Below, piece after piece: positions 54,256 to 63,486 of a stretch of 64,000 nucleotides of DNA (position 1 is its first letter; each line of letters starts with the position of its first letter). Made by a program: the position numbers and the translations under genes. The DNA comes from Bacteroidaceae bacterium (GTDB taxonomy: Bacteria; Bacteroidota; Bacteroidia; Bacteroidales; Bacteroidaceae): NCBI GenBank assembly GCA_017507385.1, contig JAFWAX010000084.1:21996-85995 (forward strand). Direction: 5' to 3'. Under the pieces are notes generated by a model. It had not been told where the DNA came from. It ran no database searches and saw only the letters and a program-made list of their open reading frames with translations.

Positions 54256-55371
54256 TCATGCCAGAATTTCCTTGTAATAATCCTTCAGGCACTTTCTCAC
54301 GAATCCTCGCTCATAACGTTGAGCAACCATCGGACGGGCATTCCTCGCCATTCTTTCCCTTTCTTCAGGATGCTCCACCATCCACGCCATTGCCTCATAA
54401 AGCGCGTCCGCATCCCTTGACGGAACAATCACCCCATTCTCCTTATCCACAATGATTTCCCGCGAACCATTGATGTCTGTCACAATACTAGGAAGTTCCA
54501 TCGCACCGGCTTCTATCACAACATTCGGAAATCCTTCCCTATAGCTGGGAAACACTAGCACATCCGCCTCCTCATAGAACGGACGCACATCCCTTTGGAC
54601 ACCAACAGCATCAATTGCTCCACACTCCTCCATCCTCTTGCTGGTTTCCATCGAAATAGGGTCCAGCTTATCTTCACTCGGCCCCACCATCACCAGCCTC
54701 GTCTTAGGATATTCCGCATTCAACCTGACAAAAGCAGAAACAAGCTCATTCACTCCCTTATCTCCCACAATCCTGCCAACAAAGACAAACGTAAGCACCT
54801 CTTCTTCCTTCCTCTCCCCCGACTTGCGACGCCAATATTCCAAATCCACTCCGCACACATTCCCAAAGCCCAGCACTTTCATCTTCTTCTTTGTGATGCA
54901 GCGCTCCAAATCCGCCTTCACTCCTTCTCCTTCCGGCACAATGTGCGTAGCGCACATACACGTCAACTTGTCCGTCAGCATCAAGATACGTCGAGAAAGC
55001 CCCTGCGCTGTCGGCCAAACCAAGCCCGTAAAAGTATGCACCCTCACAGGCACCCCTGTCATCCAGCCCGCCACCATACACAGCAAGCCAGCCTTGGGAG
55101 TCATAGAATGCACCATGTCGGGCCTCTCCTTTGCAAACACACGCACCAGCTTCACCAAAGACACAATATCCTTCAGCGGACTCATACGCCTCTCCATCTT
55201 CACCCCCACAACACGCACCTTCTCTCTCTTCTCCACCTCCCTCAAGTCCTCATCAGGACTCGACAAAGCAACCACCTCATAGCCCTCATCTGCCAGTTCT
55301 CGCAACAAGTCCTTGCAAAAGATGTTCAAAGACAAGCCTATCGTGGCTGCACGTATAATCTTCTTACCCAT
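54256..55371 (-). CDS. GT4-family glycosyltransferase
   Basis: Retaining transferase with GT-B fold, 371 residues, acting on lipid-linked glycan at the inner membrane. N-terminal acceptor half includes HSMTPKAGLLCMVAGWMTG; donor half includes TFVFVGRIVGDKGVNELV and the E-x7-E motif in SYREGFPNVVIEAGAMELP, near 280-300. Its start overlaps the upstream phosphoglycosyltransferase gene by 8 nt, so it probably adds the second sugar of the repeat unit (inference; PglA-like position). Confidence 0.93.
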   Translation of the reverse strand: MGKKIIRAATIGLSLNIFCKDLLRELADEGYEVVALSSPDEDLREVEKREKVRVVGVKMERRMSPLKDIVSLVKLVRVFAKERPDMVHSMTPKAGLLCMVAGWMTGVPVRVHTFTGLVWPTAQGLSRRILMLTDKLTCMCATHIVPEGEGVKADLERCITKKKMKVLGFGNVCGVDLEYWRRKSGERKEEEVLTFVFVGRIVGDKGVNELVSAFVRLNAEYPKTRLVMVGPSEDKLDPISMETSKRMEECGAIDAVGVQRDVRPFYEEADVLVFPSYREGFPNVVIEAGAMELPSIVTDINGSREIIVDKENGVIVPSRDADALYEAMAWMVEHPEERERMARNARPMVAQRYERGFVRKCLKDYYKEILA

Positions 55372-55942
55372 AGATAGTCTTCATAATCAGTTTAATGTCT
55401 CCCAGCAAGGAGTGATGATAATAATAATCGAGGTTGATTCTCACCTTGTCAGGATAAATCACCTCATCATTATACCTTTGCGGATCATCCACCTGAGCCA
55501 GGATTTCCTCCTCATTCCTGTATTTCAAAGACGCAGGCCCTGTAATGCCAGGCCGCAACTTCAATATCAGCCTGTCCTCCCCTTCCAGCATATCCGCATA
55601 GCCCGGCACATCAGGACGAGGTCCCACAAAGCTCATGTTCCCAATCAGCACATTCCACAATTCAGGCAGTTCATCCAGCTTGTATTTCCTCAGTTTTGTG
55701 CCCAGCGGAGTAATCCGGCTCTCACCAGCCACCGACACAGAACTCCCTCCATGCCCCACCGTCATGCTCCTGAACTTATACATCGTAAACAGTTCTCCAT
55801 CCTTGCCCACCCGCTTTTGAGTGAAAATCGCAGGACCGCCAGGCATCTTCACCCGTATCAGAATCCAAACAACCAGCAAGACAGGCCACAAAAACAGCAG
55901 CCCGAAAAAAGAAACAATTCTGTCAAAAAGCCATTTTGCCAT
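55364..55942 (-). CDS. Initiating sugar-phosphate transferase (PglC/WcaJ-type)
   Basis: Transfers a phospho-sugar from a nucleotide sugar to undecaprenyl phosphate, starting glycan assembly. 192 residues, the size of the small monotopic PglC class rather than long WbaP/WcaJ. One re-entrant hydrophobic helix (SFFGLLFLWPVLLVVWILI, about 11-29), then QKRVGKDGELFTMYKFRSM and the family signature LRKYKLDELPELWNVLIGN followed by FVGPRP. Flanked by the acetyltransferase (4 nt) and GT4 (overlap), as in bacillosamine-type loci. Confidence 0.95.
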   Translation of the reverse strand: MAKWLFDRIVSFFGLLFLWPVLLVVWILIRVKMPGGPAIFTQKRVGKDGELFTMYKFRSMTVGHGGSSVSVAGESRITPLGTKLRKYKLDELPELWNVLIGNMSFVGPRPDVPGYADMLEGEDRLILKLRPGITGPASLKYRNEEEILAQVDDPQRYNDEVIYPDKVRINLDYYYHHSLLGDIKLIMKTIYG

Positions 55943-55946
55943 CCTC

Positions 55947-56540
55947 TCACTCCTTTCTTTTCAAACTTCCCTTTTTATGGTCCTCAATCAACACATCACC
56001 ATTCTCCAGCTCCTCTACAACAATCACCTCACAAGCCTTCTGACTTGCTTTCAGCGAACCCACATTCTCCTTGTTGATGCTTTCAAACATCCTCAATCCC
56101 AGCACATTGGCCATTTCCATGCCCACTGCACACAATCTCGTACATACACCTCTTCCCTGATGATTCACATCCACCATCTTCCCCAAGAAGCACCTTCCAT
56201 GAAAGAAGCAACGCAAAAAGGCATATCCAGCCACCACACCATCCGACTCCTCTATATATATAATATAGGTATATCTCTTCAACAGCTTTCGCAACGACTC
56301 CTCGTCAAAAGCATGAGGCTTGAACCATCGAAAAGCATCTTCCGGCTGCCGTTTGAAGAAATCTGCCAACAGAGCCGCATCACGTTCACCAGCGATTCTC
56401 ATTCCAGCTGGACAACATGCAGCCACCCCCTTCATGCGCTTCCCCACTCTCCATCTGAACAACAGCGCATTCATGACTTCCACTCCATTCCATATCCACG
56501 GAGCATTCTTCTGTATCGTATGAGCTAATTCGTATAACAT
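55947..56540 (-). CDS. GNAT-family acetyltransferase
   Basis: 197 residues, ATG start. The acetyl-CoA-binding block MVDVNHQGRGVCTRLCAVGM is at about 118-137, with the Q-G-R-G pattern of GNAT enzymes; YIIYIEESDGVVAGYAFLR is the preceding strand pair. It lies 4 nt before the phosphoglycosyltransferase gene. In bacillosamine synthesis the amino sugar is acetylated by a left-handed beta-helix enzyme (PglD); here a GNAT protein, as in WecD of enterobacterial common antigen, could take that step (inference). The donor and acceptor are not known. Confidence 0.8.
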   Translation of the reverse strand: MLYELAHTIQKNAPWIWNGVEVMNALLFRWRVGKRMKGVAACCPAGMRIAGERDAALLADFFKRQPEDAFRWFKPHAFDEESLRKLLKRYTYIIYIEESDGVVAGYAFLRCFFHGRCFLGKMVDVNHQGRGVCTRLCAVGMEMANVLGLRMFESINKENVGSLKASQKACEVIVVEELENGDVLIEDHKKGSLKRKE

Positions 56541-56576
56541 CTTACCAACAATCTAAATCCAGCATCAAACGGAGCA

Positions 56577-56607
56577 CAAAAATAAACACGCATCATTTCT
56601 GCTCAAG
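56577..56607 (-). promoter_or_regulatory. Candidate promoter of the acetyltransferase-PGT-GT4 segment
   Basis: Reverse strand: -33 CTTG (one mismatch, 56604-56607), 19-nt spacer, -7 TATTTTTG (56577-56584), 36 nt before the ATG. The CCGTACCCCTCGGGTAC repeats lie immediately upstream. Confidence 0.5.
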
Positions 56608-56609
56608 AA

Positions 56610-56674
56610 CCGTACCCCTCGGGTACACTATGCCGTACCCCTCGGGTACGCCACATCGGATCCCTCAGGTGCAC
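56610..56674. repeat. Three GTACCCCTCGGGTAC-type repeats in the 166-bp gap of the glycan cluster
   Basis: CCGTACCCCTCGGGTAC at 56610-56626 and exactly again at 56633-56649; a diverged third copy (CGGATCCCTCAGGTGCAC) at 56657-56674. Each exact unit is itself a hairpin with GTACCC/GGGTAC arms and a CTC loop. Spacing 23-24 bp. The same unit forms the arms of the 30667-30741 terminator. Confidence 0.93.
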
Positions 56675-56706
56675 TATACAAGCACCATCTGTTTCCGTTC
56701 CCATCA

Positions 56707-57516
56707 TCACCATTTGCAAAAGCACAGACAAATTTCCTTGCCAAACAGACGAGGAATCAGATTGACGAAGTCCATCATCCCCCAATACAGAATCTGCTTC
56801 CAAGTGCCATACGTTCTCGGACGAGGAACGCCACCCCTTCCCCACGACTCCATACATTGATGAATACAATACACATTCTTCATCGAGCGTGACTTAGGAG
56901 CATCAAAATAATAAGACGGATATACACAAATGCCTTCGCTGATGCACTGCTTCTGGTTGTAGAAATATGCCTGTTCCTTATAACCAAATGCTTGCAGCAG
57001 CTGCGATTGAATCAACGGGAGCAAAGTCATGTCGTAACGCATGTGCTGGGGCAAATCCCCATTCGTGCTGGTAATGAAATGTCGCCCCTGATAATAATCC
57101 AGACACTTTTTCAGGAAAGGATGTCCAGGTTCTGCTCCAAAGCAATGCGATGTCAGATGCGTTTCCTTAAATGCCGTATTAAACGAAAAGAAGGTTGCCG
57201 CTTCCTGCCCTATAAACATACGCTGATGCAGCAAATCATCAAACGGTTTCTTCACTTCCACATCCGAATCCAGCCAAATTCCTCCATATCGATACACAGC
57301 ATGCAGCCTGACAAAATCAGCCGCAAAAGCCCATTTGCGCACACTGATGGCCTCATCCACAAACACGCTCTGTATTTCTTCCTGAATCTTCTGCGCATCC
57401 CACAACACCACCTCATAGTCAGGCAGCATCTCCTTCCATGTCTTCATACAACGCTCTACCAACTCGGGCTTGGGGTCGGTAGAAATCCAGCTATAATGTA
57501 TAATTTTAGGAATCAT
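56707..57516 (-). CDS. GT32-like glycosyltransferase (capsular polysaccharide synthesis, DXD type)
   Basis: 269 residues. N-terminus MIPKIIHYSWISTDPKPELVE and the metal-binding DXD motif in RYGGIWLDSDVEVKKPFDD (about 76-94) identify the Och1-like/GT32 group. The C-terminal EAYFYNQKQ-like region and YCIHQCMESWGRGG end the family domain. No membrane helix: cytoplasmic face transferase. The gene ends before a 166-bp gap with repeats, so it closes the upstream transcription segment. Related to but distinct from the 62772-63482 product. Sugar specificity unknown. Confidence 0.9.
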   Translation of the reverse strand: MIPKIIHYSWISTDPKPELVERCMKTWKEMLPDYEVVLWDAQKIQEEIQSVFVDEAISVRKWAFAADFVRLHAVYRYGGIWLDSDVEVKKPFDDLLHQRMFIGQEAATFFSFNTAFKETHLTSHCFGAEPGHPFLKKCLDYYQGRHFITSTNGDLPQHMRYDMTLLPLIQSQLLQAFGYKEQAYFYNQKQCISEGICVYPSYYFDAPKSRSMKNVYCIHQCMESWGRGGVPRPRTYGTWKQILYWGMMDFVNLIPRLFGKEICLCFCKW

Positions 57517-57517
57517 C

Positions 57518-58519
57518 CTAATTTCTGCTTAAATGAGGTAACACATAAGGAACAAACACCTTCCGATACATCCAGCTTGCCACAGAATAAATAAAATAAT
57601 TGGCCATCATCGCATTCACCACCTTCGACCTCGTTCCCAACAAATGCAGAGGCAACACCCTCATTCCCAGCAAGACGCTCTTCAGTGCACTCCATTCACT
57701 CTCACTATAGTTTGCAGAAAGCACTCGGCTAAAACATGGCATCATTTCCTTCTCGACATATCGATTCAGCGCATATTCCATATTCGGATATTGAAGAGCA
57801 TAATTTCTCATCGTCTCAAACAGCGTCAGATAACTTTCCACCACATCTCGCAAATAAAAAGGCTCCCTTCTGCGAGTAATCTGCCCTGCCGAAGTCGTAT
57901 ATCGATAGACATTAGAATCCACATACTTCATCTTTGGGGCACACATATACACATCCAAGTTGAATGCCGTGTCCTCACATTGTTTCAATTTTCGGAACTC
58001 AATTCCATGTTCTGCCAGAAATGATTTTCTATATAAATTTTGCCAGACAAAACAAATCCTTACATTGTTCTCCACAAAAAACACACGAGCATCCCCCTCA
58101 AACACGACGCGCCCACTCACATCATCTATCTCCGCAATCTTCTTCATCATATTTTTATCCAGTGTCAGAGAATCAAATCGCAGCAAGTCAATATCTTCTG
58201 TCCAGAAATTCTCCAGCAAATAACGATACGCTCCAGGAATCAGGAAATCGTCCGCATCACAAAATGCTATCACATCTCCTTTGGCAATCCGCATTCCTTC
58301 ATTTCTCGCAACAGACGATCCTTGATTTTCCTGTTCCAACACTTTAATTACCGTCGGATAACTTTTCTCGTATCTCCGCAACACCTCTGCACTGCCATCC
58401 GTGCTGCCATCGTCCACACATACAATCTCATAATCTTTCATCCCTTGCAGCAGCAATGACTCCAGACAACGCGAAAGAAATTCCCTCGCATTATAAATAG
58501 GAACAATAACCGACAACAT
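57518..58519 (-). CDS. GT2-family glycosyltransferase
   Basis: Inverting GT-A transferase, 333 residues. MLSVIVPIYNAREFLSRCLE begins the fold; VCVDDGSTDGSAEVLRRYE and AFCDADDFLIPGAY (about 84-97) contain the nucleotide-sugar and metal-binding Asp residues. The C-terminal half is helical with a hydrophobic segment near the end. One nucleotide separates it from the GT32 gene downstream. Confidence 0.93.
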   Translation of the reverse strand: MLSVIVPIYNAREFLSRCLESLLLQGMKDYEIVCVDDGSTDGSAEVLRRYEKSYPTVIKVLEQENQGSSVARNEGMRIAKGDVIAFCDADDFLIPGAYRYLLENFWTEDIDLLRFDSLTLDKNMMKKIAEIDDVSGRVVFEGDARVFFVENNVRICFVWQNLYRKSFLAEHGIEFRKLKQCEDTAFNLDVYMCAPKMKYVDSNVYRYTTSAGQITRRREPFYLRDVVESYLTLFETMRNYALQYPNMEYALNRYVEKEMMPCFSRVLSANYSESEWSALKSVLLGMRVLPLHLLGTRSKVVNAMMANYFIYSVASWMYRKVFVPYVLPHLSRN

Positions 58520-58533
58520 ATCCTTTGACCTTT

Positions 58534-60603
58534 TTACGATAAATGATAAGAACGAATACTCCTATAAGCGTCAGAATGAACATACTTCCATCCATCCGCA
58601 ATACCTTTCACATAATAATACGGAATCTTAAAATTCCAATAGCCAAATCCTGCTATCACATTCACCACTGCAAGCCAGCAAGCCTTCACCGCATACGCCA
58701 GAACAACCATCCAAGTCACTCTTCCCCAGCCATGCTGCTGACGACTTAACTCATAAATCGTTCTCCACCATATACAAAAGCTCAATCTTGCACGTGTATA
58801 GAACCTCATTGTCTTAGAATGGTAGTGTCCGCTTGCCGTTTGCGCATTCAGGTGCTTCACCCCCGCATTATACAGCAACAGCATCTTTCCGCCATTCACA
58901 TACAGTTTATACGACTCCACAGTATCATCCATATACGAAAATTCCATATCGTCCAACCACACCTCATCCTCCCAATGCAGCTGCAGCACAACCTCTTTCC
59001 GCCACATGGCACATGGCCCCGCCACATATTGAGTAGGGAGCATCTGACAAGTCGGAACACTCTTCAGATAAGAGAAACTTCCATTCCCATGAATCTTAAA
59101 AGCCCATTTTCTATCCCAATGAGGGAACACCAGATTCGTCGCCATGGCATACAGTTTCTGCCACAAAGGCATATCCTGGTTCCTGAAAGTATCAGCCCCC
59201 ACGCAATCCGCCCCATTTTCCACCATTGCCTTCAGCATCCGCTCAGCACTATCATCAGCCAGTTCCACATCGTCATCCAGCAACAAAAGCAAGTCTGTCG
59301 GCACTTCGTCATATCTCAAAGCCCTTTGAGCAACCATGCCTTTCTTCACATAAATATATTCCTCATCACCCACTCTCCAGGCAGGACATTCATATCCTTC
59401 TGCGATATACACCAGCACCCTTTTCGGCTTCACAGTCTGCCGAGCTATCGACTCCAGTTCTCTTCTGAATTTCTCCCCTGCTAATCCCAGTGTCCGTATT
59501 GCGATGCTGTACTCTGGCAAAATCAGAGCATCCTTGCCCTTCCTCACTTCGCCACACTCATACACATCCACGTATCTTTCCACCATCACACCAATGTCAA
59601 ACATTCTCGCCCGCTCCTGACAACGTCTCACCACCTCTTCACGATACACATCATCCTCACACAGTTTCTGTATCTCACGAGCCAAAGCCGCAGCATCTTC
59701 ATGGGGGAACAAGACACCATAACCTCCAACAATATCCCTCAATCCTTCCACATCGCTGGCGATAAAGGGTTTTCCGCTCGCCATGCCTTCAAGGGAGGAT
59801 AAGGACAGGCCTTCATAATGAGAGGATAACACTACAACATCAGCATGACATAAAAATTTTTGGACTTCTGTTTGAATTCCCCAAAAACAAACTCTATTTT
59901 CAACACCTAATGCTTTTGCGAAATTCTCACATTCCGACATCAACTCCAGTTCTCCGCCACCCACCAAATTCAACGTATATTTATCCGGCAACAAACTTAT
60001 CGCCCGAATAAGAGTCTTCTGGTCCTTCTGTTCTCGAAAAGCAGAAACCATCAATACATTCTTACTCTGATGCTGGTTCAACGAATCCGTTGATTCAAAC
60101 GCATTCACATCTATTCCATTATGGACGACCGCTATCTTTTCCCTAATCCATTCACCAACATGAGCCGCTAAATTATCCCTCGTCAACTCGCTTATACAAA
60201 CAATCTTATCATATTGTCCATACATCCACCTATCCAAGCACTTCCAGGACGAGCACCTACGACGATTTGTTGTATTATGTTCTGTTGTATATCTTCCACA
60301 TTTCACCCACAAACCAGCTATTGCCACAGCATACTGACAAGCCGTGTTATGTGCATGCACGATGTCATATCCCCTCATCAGTTTCAACAAACGAATCACA
60401 TTCAATGGTGAATACACGGAATGACCCAATGATATAATCTTCACCCCTCTCTTCTCCAGTTCCTCATAAAACGGAGTCCTCACGCCATCGAACACACACA
60501 AATCCACCTCATGACCCAAAACTTTCATCCTTGGGAGCATATCAACCATCAGTTTTTCAGCACCACCTGTACGAAGTGACGTTATGACATGCAGTATTTT
60601 CAT
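58534..60603 (-). CDS. Two-domain glycosyltransferase (GT4-GT2 fusion)
   Basis: 689 residues containing two complete transferases. Residues 1-about 350: GT4, starting MKILHVITSLRTGGAEKLMV, with SSHYEGLSLSSLEGMASGKP as the E-x7-E region. Residues about 365-640: GT2, starting PEYSIAIRTLGLAGEKFRREL, with LLLLDDDVELADDSAERML as the DXD block, and a hydrophobic stretch VTWMVVLAYAVKACWLAVV near 640. No frameshift separates them. The fusion could add two consecutive sugars. It overlaps the preceding GT2 gene by 4 nt (ATGA). Confidence 0.92.
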   Translation of the reverse strand: MKILHVITSLRTGGAEKLMVDMLPRMKVLGHEVDLCVFDGVRTPFYEELEKRGVKIISLGHSVYSPLNVIRLLKLMRGYDIVHAHNTACQYAVAIAGLWVKCGRYTTEHNTTNRRRCSSWKCLDRWMYGQYDKIVCISELTRDNLAAHVGEWIREKIAVVHNGIDVNAFESTDSLNQHQSKNVLMVSAFREQKDQKTLIRAISLLPDKYTLNLVGGGELELMSECENFAKALGVENRVCFWGIQTEVQKFLCHADVVVLSSHYEGLSLSSLEGMASGKPFIASDVEGLRDIVGGYGVLFPHEDAAALAREIQKLCEDDVYREEVVRRCQERARMFDIGVMVERYVDVYECGEVRKGKDALILPEYSIAIRTLGLAGEKFRRELESIARQTVKPKRVLVYIAEGYECPAWRVGDEEYIYVKKGMVAQRALRYDEVPTDLLLLLDDDVELADDSAERMLKAMVENGADCVGADTFRNQDMPLWQKLYAMATNLVFPHWDRKWAFKIHGNGSFSYLKSVPTCQMLPTQYVAGPCAMWRKEVVLQLHWEDEVWLDDMEFSYMDDTVESYKLYVNGGKMLLLYNAGVKHLNAQTASGHYHSKTMRFYTRARLSFCIWWRTIYELSRQQHGWGRVTWMVVLAYAVKACWLAVVNVIAGFGYWNFKIPYYYVKGIADGWKYVHSDAYRSIRSYHLS

Positions 60604-61568
60604 TTTCTATTCTTCCACATAACCACCAATGCCAGCATCCCTCCCAAGGGAGAAAGCAACAAGGTCATCAATTTCAATGGCGATTTCTTCAGCCAGTCCT
60701 TATCACGGCTTAATATACAGGACGAAACATAATGTATGCACAATCGCATTCTGTTGACCACCCCATTGCCATGACGCAATCTCATTTCTGCAATTCGGAA
60801 TTTTGCATAACTGCGAGGAGAACGTTTATATTGCTTCCATATCCCCTGACTCATGCTGTCTTTCCCAATCTGGTATTCCACCCAACAAAAATTCTCATTC
60901 CGTACAAGGATAGGCAATCTGTCCAGCACTTGCATCAACATATAAAAAGGATTAAAATCCTTCTCTCCCTGAAAACCTATCTGCGGAGCGACATTTTTCA
61001 TCAGTTTCGTTCTCATCACCTGCTTTGTATCCCCACGATGCGGAATTTCCAATTGATAAGCCTCGCTCGGTCCTTGAGGGAAAATCCCTCCAATCGGATT
61101 TCCATCCACAACATTGAAATCCAATCCTAACACTCCACAATATTCCTTATCCCTCGGTCTATTAACCCACGCATTCACCATTTTCTCCACCGCATCATCA
61201 GGCATATAGTCATCGCTATCTATGCACACACACAGTTCCGTTCCGATGGTTGCATAAGCCACATTATATCCCGTATAAAGCCCACCATTCGGCTTATAGA
61301 CATATTCCAATTTGAACATAGGCGTCTGAATGACAAAATGATTCTCATCCTCCCCGTCCAACACACGCCCCATCCAATCGAAGCATTGCCCCCTCTGCTG
61401 CACCTTATCACCCAAGCTCTCTATCCACTCCCTCGTACCATCCGTACTTCCATCATCTATAACCAGCCATTCAAAATCATCACAAGTTTGACGGCACAGC
61501 GATTCGTAGGTACGAGGCAACGTGTGCAACCTGTTATAGGTCGGTGTAAAAACCGTTAACGTTTTCAT
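60600..61568 (-). CDS. GT2-family glycosyltransferase
   Basis: 322 residues, GT-A fold. KTLTVFTPTYNRLHTLPRTY begins the domain, VIDDGSTDGTREWIE and CVCIDSDDYMPDDAVEKMV carry the acidic sugar-nucleotide motifs (about 35-50 and 110-128). A C-terminal hydrophobic helix (LMTLLLSPLGGMLALVVMW) may tether it to the membrane. One nucleotide after the EpsG-like gene, 4-nt overlap with the GT4-GT2 gene. Confidence 0.93.
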   Translation of the reverse strand: MKTLTVFTPTYNRLHTLPRTYESLCRQTCDDFEWLVIDDGSTDGTREWIESLGDKVQQRGQCFDWMGRVLDGEDENHFVIQTPMFKLEYVYKPNGGLYTGYNVAYATIGTELCVCIDSDDYMPDDAVEKMVNAWVNRPRDKEYCGVLGLDFNVVDGNPIGGIFPQGPSEAYQLEIPHRGDTKQVMRTKLMKNVAPQIGFQGEKDFNPFYMLMQVLDRLPILVRNENFCWVEYQIGKDSMSQGIWKQYKRSPRSYAKFRIAEMRLRHGNGVVNRMRLCIHYVSSCILSRDKDWLKKSPLKLMTLLLSPLGGMLALVVMWKNRK

Positions 61569-61569
61569 C

Positions 61570-62775
61570 TTAGAATAGTTTTCCTATCAAATACATACCC
61601 AATGTAAATCCAGCATGAGCAACAAGTATCAAAGCTGCCTTTTTGTCTTGGTCTTCCCATATATGCAATCTGATGACCGCGTATGCTATCACCACAGGAT
61701 ACAAGAACCAGCTCAAATAGGCAAATCGGTTGCTGAAAGCAGCCTTATTCACCATAACCCAGAAAGAATTGGCCAGCATGTAAGTTGTTGACAAGATATA
61801 GAACACCCGCATGCTATGAGCATCTGCAATTCGCCCAGCTCCTGGCACTCCCGTCTCTATTTCCTCCTGCGTCTCACCATACAAAGCCCTTTCCCCGTCC
61901 ACCTTCTTGCATACATACCATGTCAACCATACCGGCATGGCACTGTATAGCAGAAAGTCCCAGCGAAACCCCGTTTGGGAAAACTGCTCTTTGTGTTGTT
62001 CCATCGATGTTGCATACGAAGTCATTCGGTCATCGAATCCCAACCCCATAAAGAAATTGGTAAAGAAACTTCCTAACACAAGAGAAAGTCCGATACTTGC
62101 TACCCAAAAACCGATTGCAAGCTTAGGAGACTTGATGAGATAGGATGCCACAAGAAAGGCTATAATTGGCAATGCCGTAGAACGGTGTATGCCAAAAGCC
62201 AAAACCAACACGACACCAGCTATCACCAACTGCCCGAAATTCTTATTGGCAGCAATGGCAAACGCAAAAATCACCATCGAGCAAGCCAATCCATTTCGAA
62301 TACCATTCGTTCCAAACGAAAAAGTAGAAAAGGCTGACAAGAAAAACATCATCGCCATCCACGGATTCTCATGCAGCAGCCGTCGAAGTCCGAAGAAAAC
62401 AAAACCTAAATATCCAATCTCTATCACCAAAAACCACATGTTGACAGTAAAAGCAGATTTTTTACATGTCAACATAATAAAATCCCATAACCACTCCTCT
62501 TCAAAATCTATATTAAATAAAGCCTGCCCAAATGTATGCTTATAGTTATACGCATAATTCACGGTATCTCCAAACGTATGACTGACAGGCCTCAATCCCA
62601 TGTAAAAACACAGAAACACCGTCAGCATCAATGCTGGGAACATTGAGTTCTTTTTCAACAGTTTATCACAATTATTCGACTCTGAATAATTGAAATACAA
62701 GAACAGGCAAAAAATAAACACCGCCCAATAATATAGCTGTGGCACCAACTGCGGCCCTATCGGCAATGCATTCAT
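61570..62775 (-). CDS. EpsG-like polysaccharide polymerase (Wzy type)
   Basis: Integral membrane protein of 401 residues with about ten hydrophobic helices; members of the EpsG family are candidate O-unit/EPS polymerases acting in the periplasmic leaflet. Visible features: YYWAVFIFCLFLYFNYSESN at the start, SAFSTFSFGTNGIRNGLACS with the conserved Arg-Asn-Gly, and the AFGIHRSTALPIIAFLV segment with the His-Arg-Ser of this family. The only polymerase candidate in the window; no flippase (Wzx) or chain-length regulator (Wzz) is visible. 4-nt overlap with the upstream GT32-like gene. Confidence 0.88.
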   Translation of the reverse strand: MNALPIGPQLVPQLYYWAVFIFCLFLYFNYSESNNCDKLLKKNSMFPALMLTVFLCFYMGLRPVSHTFGDTVNYAYNYKHTFGQALFNIDFEEEWLWDFIMLTCKKSAFTVNMWFLVIEIGYLGFVFFGLRRLLHENPWMAMMFFLSAFSTFSFGTNGIRNGLACSMVIFAFAIAANKNFGQLVIAGVVLVLAFGIHRSTALPIIAFLVASYLIKSPKLAIGFWVASIGLSLVLGSFFTNFFMGLGFDDRMTSYATSMEQHKEQFSQTGFRWDFLLYSAMPVWLTWYVCKKVDGERALYGETQEEIETGVPGAGRIADAHSMRVFYILSTTYMLANSFWVMVNKAAFSNRFAYLSWFLYPVVIAYAVIRLHIWEDQDKKAALILVAHAGFTLGMYLIGKLF

Positions 62776-63482
62776 CTTACATTCATCTTTAAAATATTTC
62801 TAAACCACCTACGCAACGGACGAGTTACCTTCATCCTCCATGCAGCCAAATTTCCATGAGGAGATTTACTGAACCAATGTATTGATATAGTGTTCTCCGT
62901 TACATTCAAATCCCCCGTTGCATCTGTATATGGACATAGAAACTCTATCGGCAGAATAAAAGCATCACACACCTCTTGCTTCGAGCCATCCCTCTTCAAT
63001 CCTTCTGAAACTAACGCTTGAGTATTCAGCTGTGGACATCCTTGCAGCTTCTCGCACATATACACACCCTCCTTCACCAAGCCCTCATACATCATCAACA
63101 TCGCTTGTACAGCAGGATGGTGCACCTCCGCAGCAAAGCCCAATCCTGTATTGATATACTCATTCGTTTCCCATCCGAAATAAGCCCTGCATGAATTCAG
63201 CAGTTCTTCCGGTCGCCTTACCACTTCCACATCCGTATCAAAATACATCCCTCCCTCCTTCTCTACCACCGCAAGACGCACATAATCACTCAAATAAGCC
63301 CAAAGTTTATGCACATAGCAATAGCGAGTGTATTCATGCTGGTTCACATCAAAATTCTCCTCATTCCATTCCTTTATCTCATAATCAGGAAAAAACTTCC
63401 TCCAACTATTGATGCACTTCACCGCCGACTTCGGCAATGGCTTTCCACCAAACCAGCAATAATGAATAATTTTCGATATCAT
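62772..63482 (-). CDS. GT32-like glycosyltransferase (DXD type)
   Basis: 236 residues. MISKIIHYCWFGGKPLPKSA at the start and EKEGGMYFDTDVEVVRRPEE (about 75-94) with the DXD motif define the family; YLSDYVRLAVV precedes it. A C-terminal HWFSKSPHGNLAAW block is typical of capsule-cluster members. Same family as the 56707-57516 product with low overall similarity. It lies 4 nt after the partial GT8 gene. Confidence 0.9.
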   Translation of the reverse strand: MISKIIHYCWFGGKPLPKSAVKCINSWRKFFPDYEIKEWNEENFDVNQHEYTRYCYVHKLWAYLSDYVRLAVVEKEGGMYFDTDVEVVRRPEELLNSCRAYFGWETNEYINTGLGFAAEVHHPAVQAMLMMYEGLVKEGVYMCEKLQGCPQLNTQALVSEGLKRDGSKQEVCDAFILPIEFLCPYTDATGDLNVTENTISIHWFSKSPHGNLAAWRMKVTRPLRRWFRNILKMNVR

Positions 63483-63486
63483 AAAA

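Noticed and set aside
56610..56674. Possible mini-CRISPR array
   Set aside because: Units are 17 bp with 6-7 bp between them, far too short for spacers, and the third copy is degenerate.
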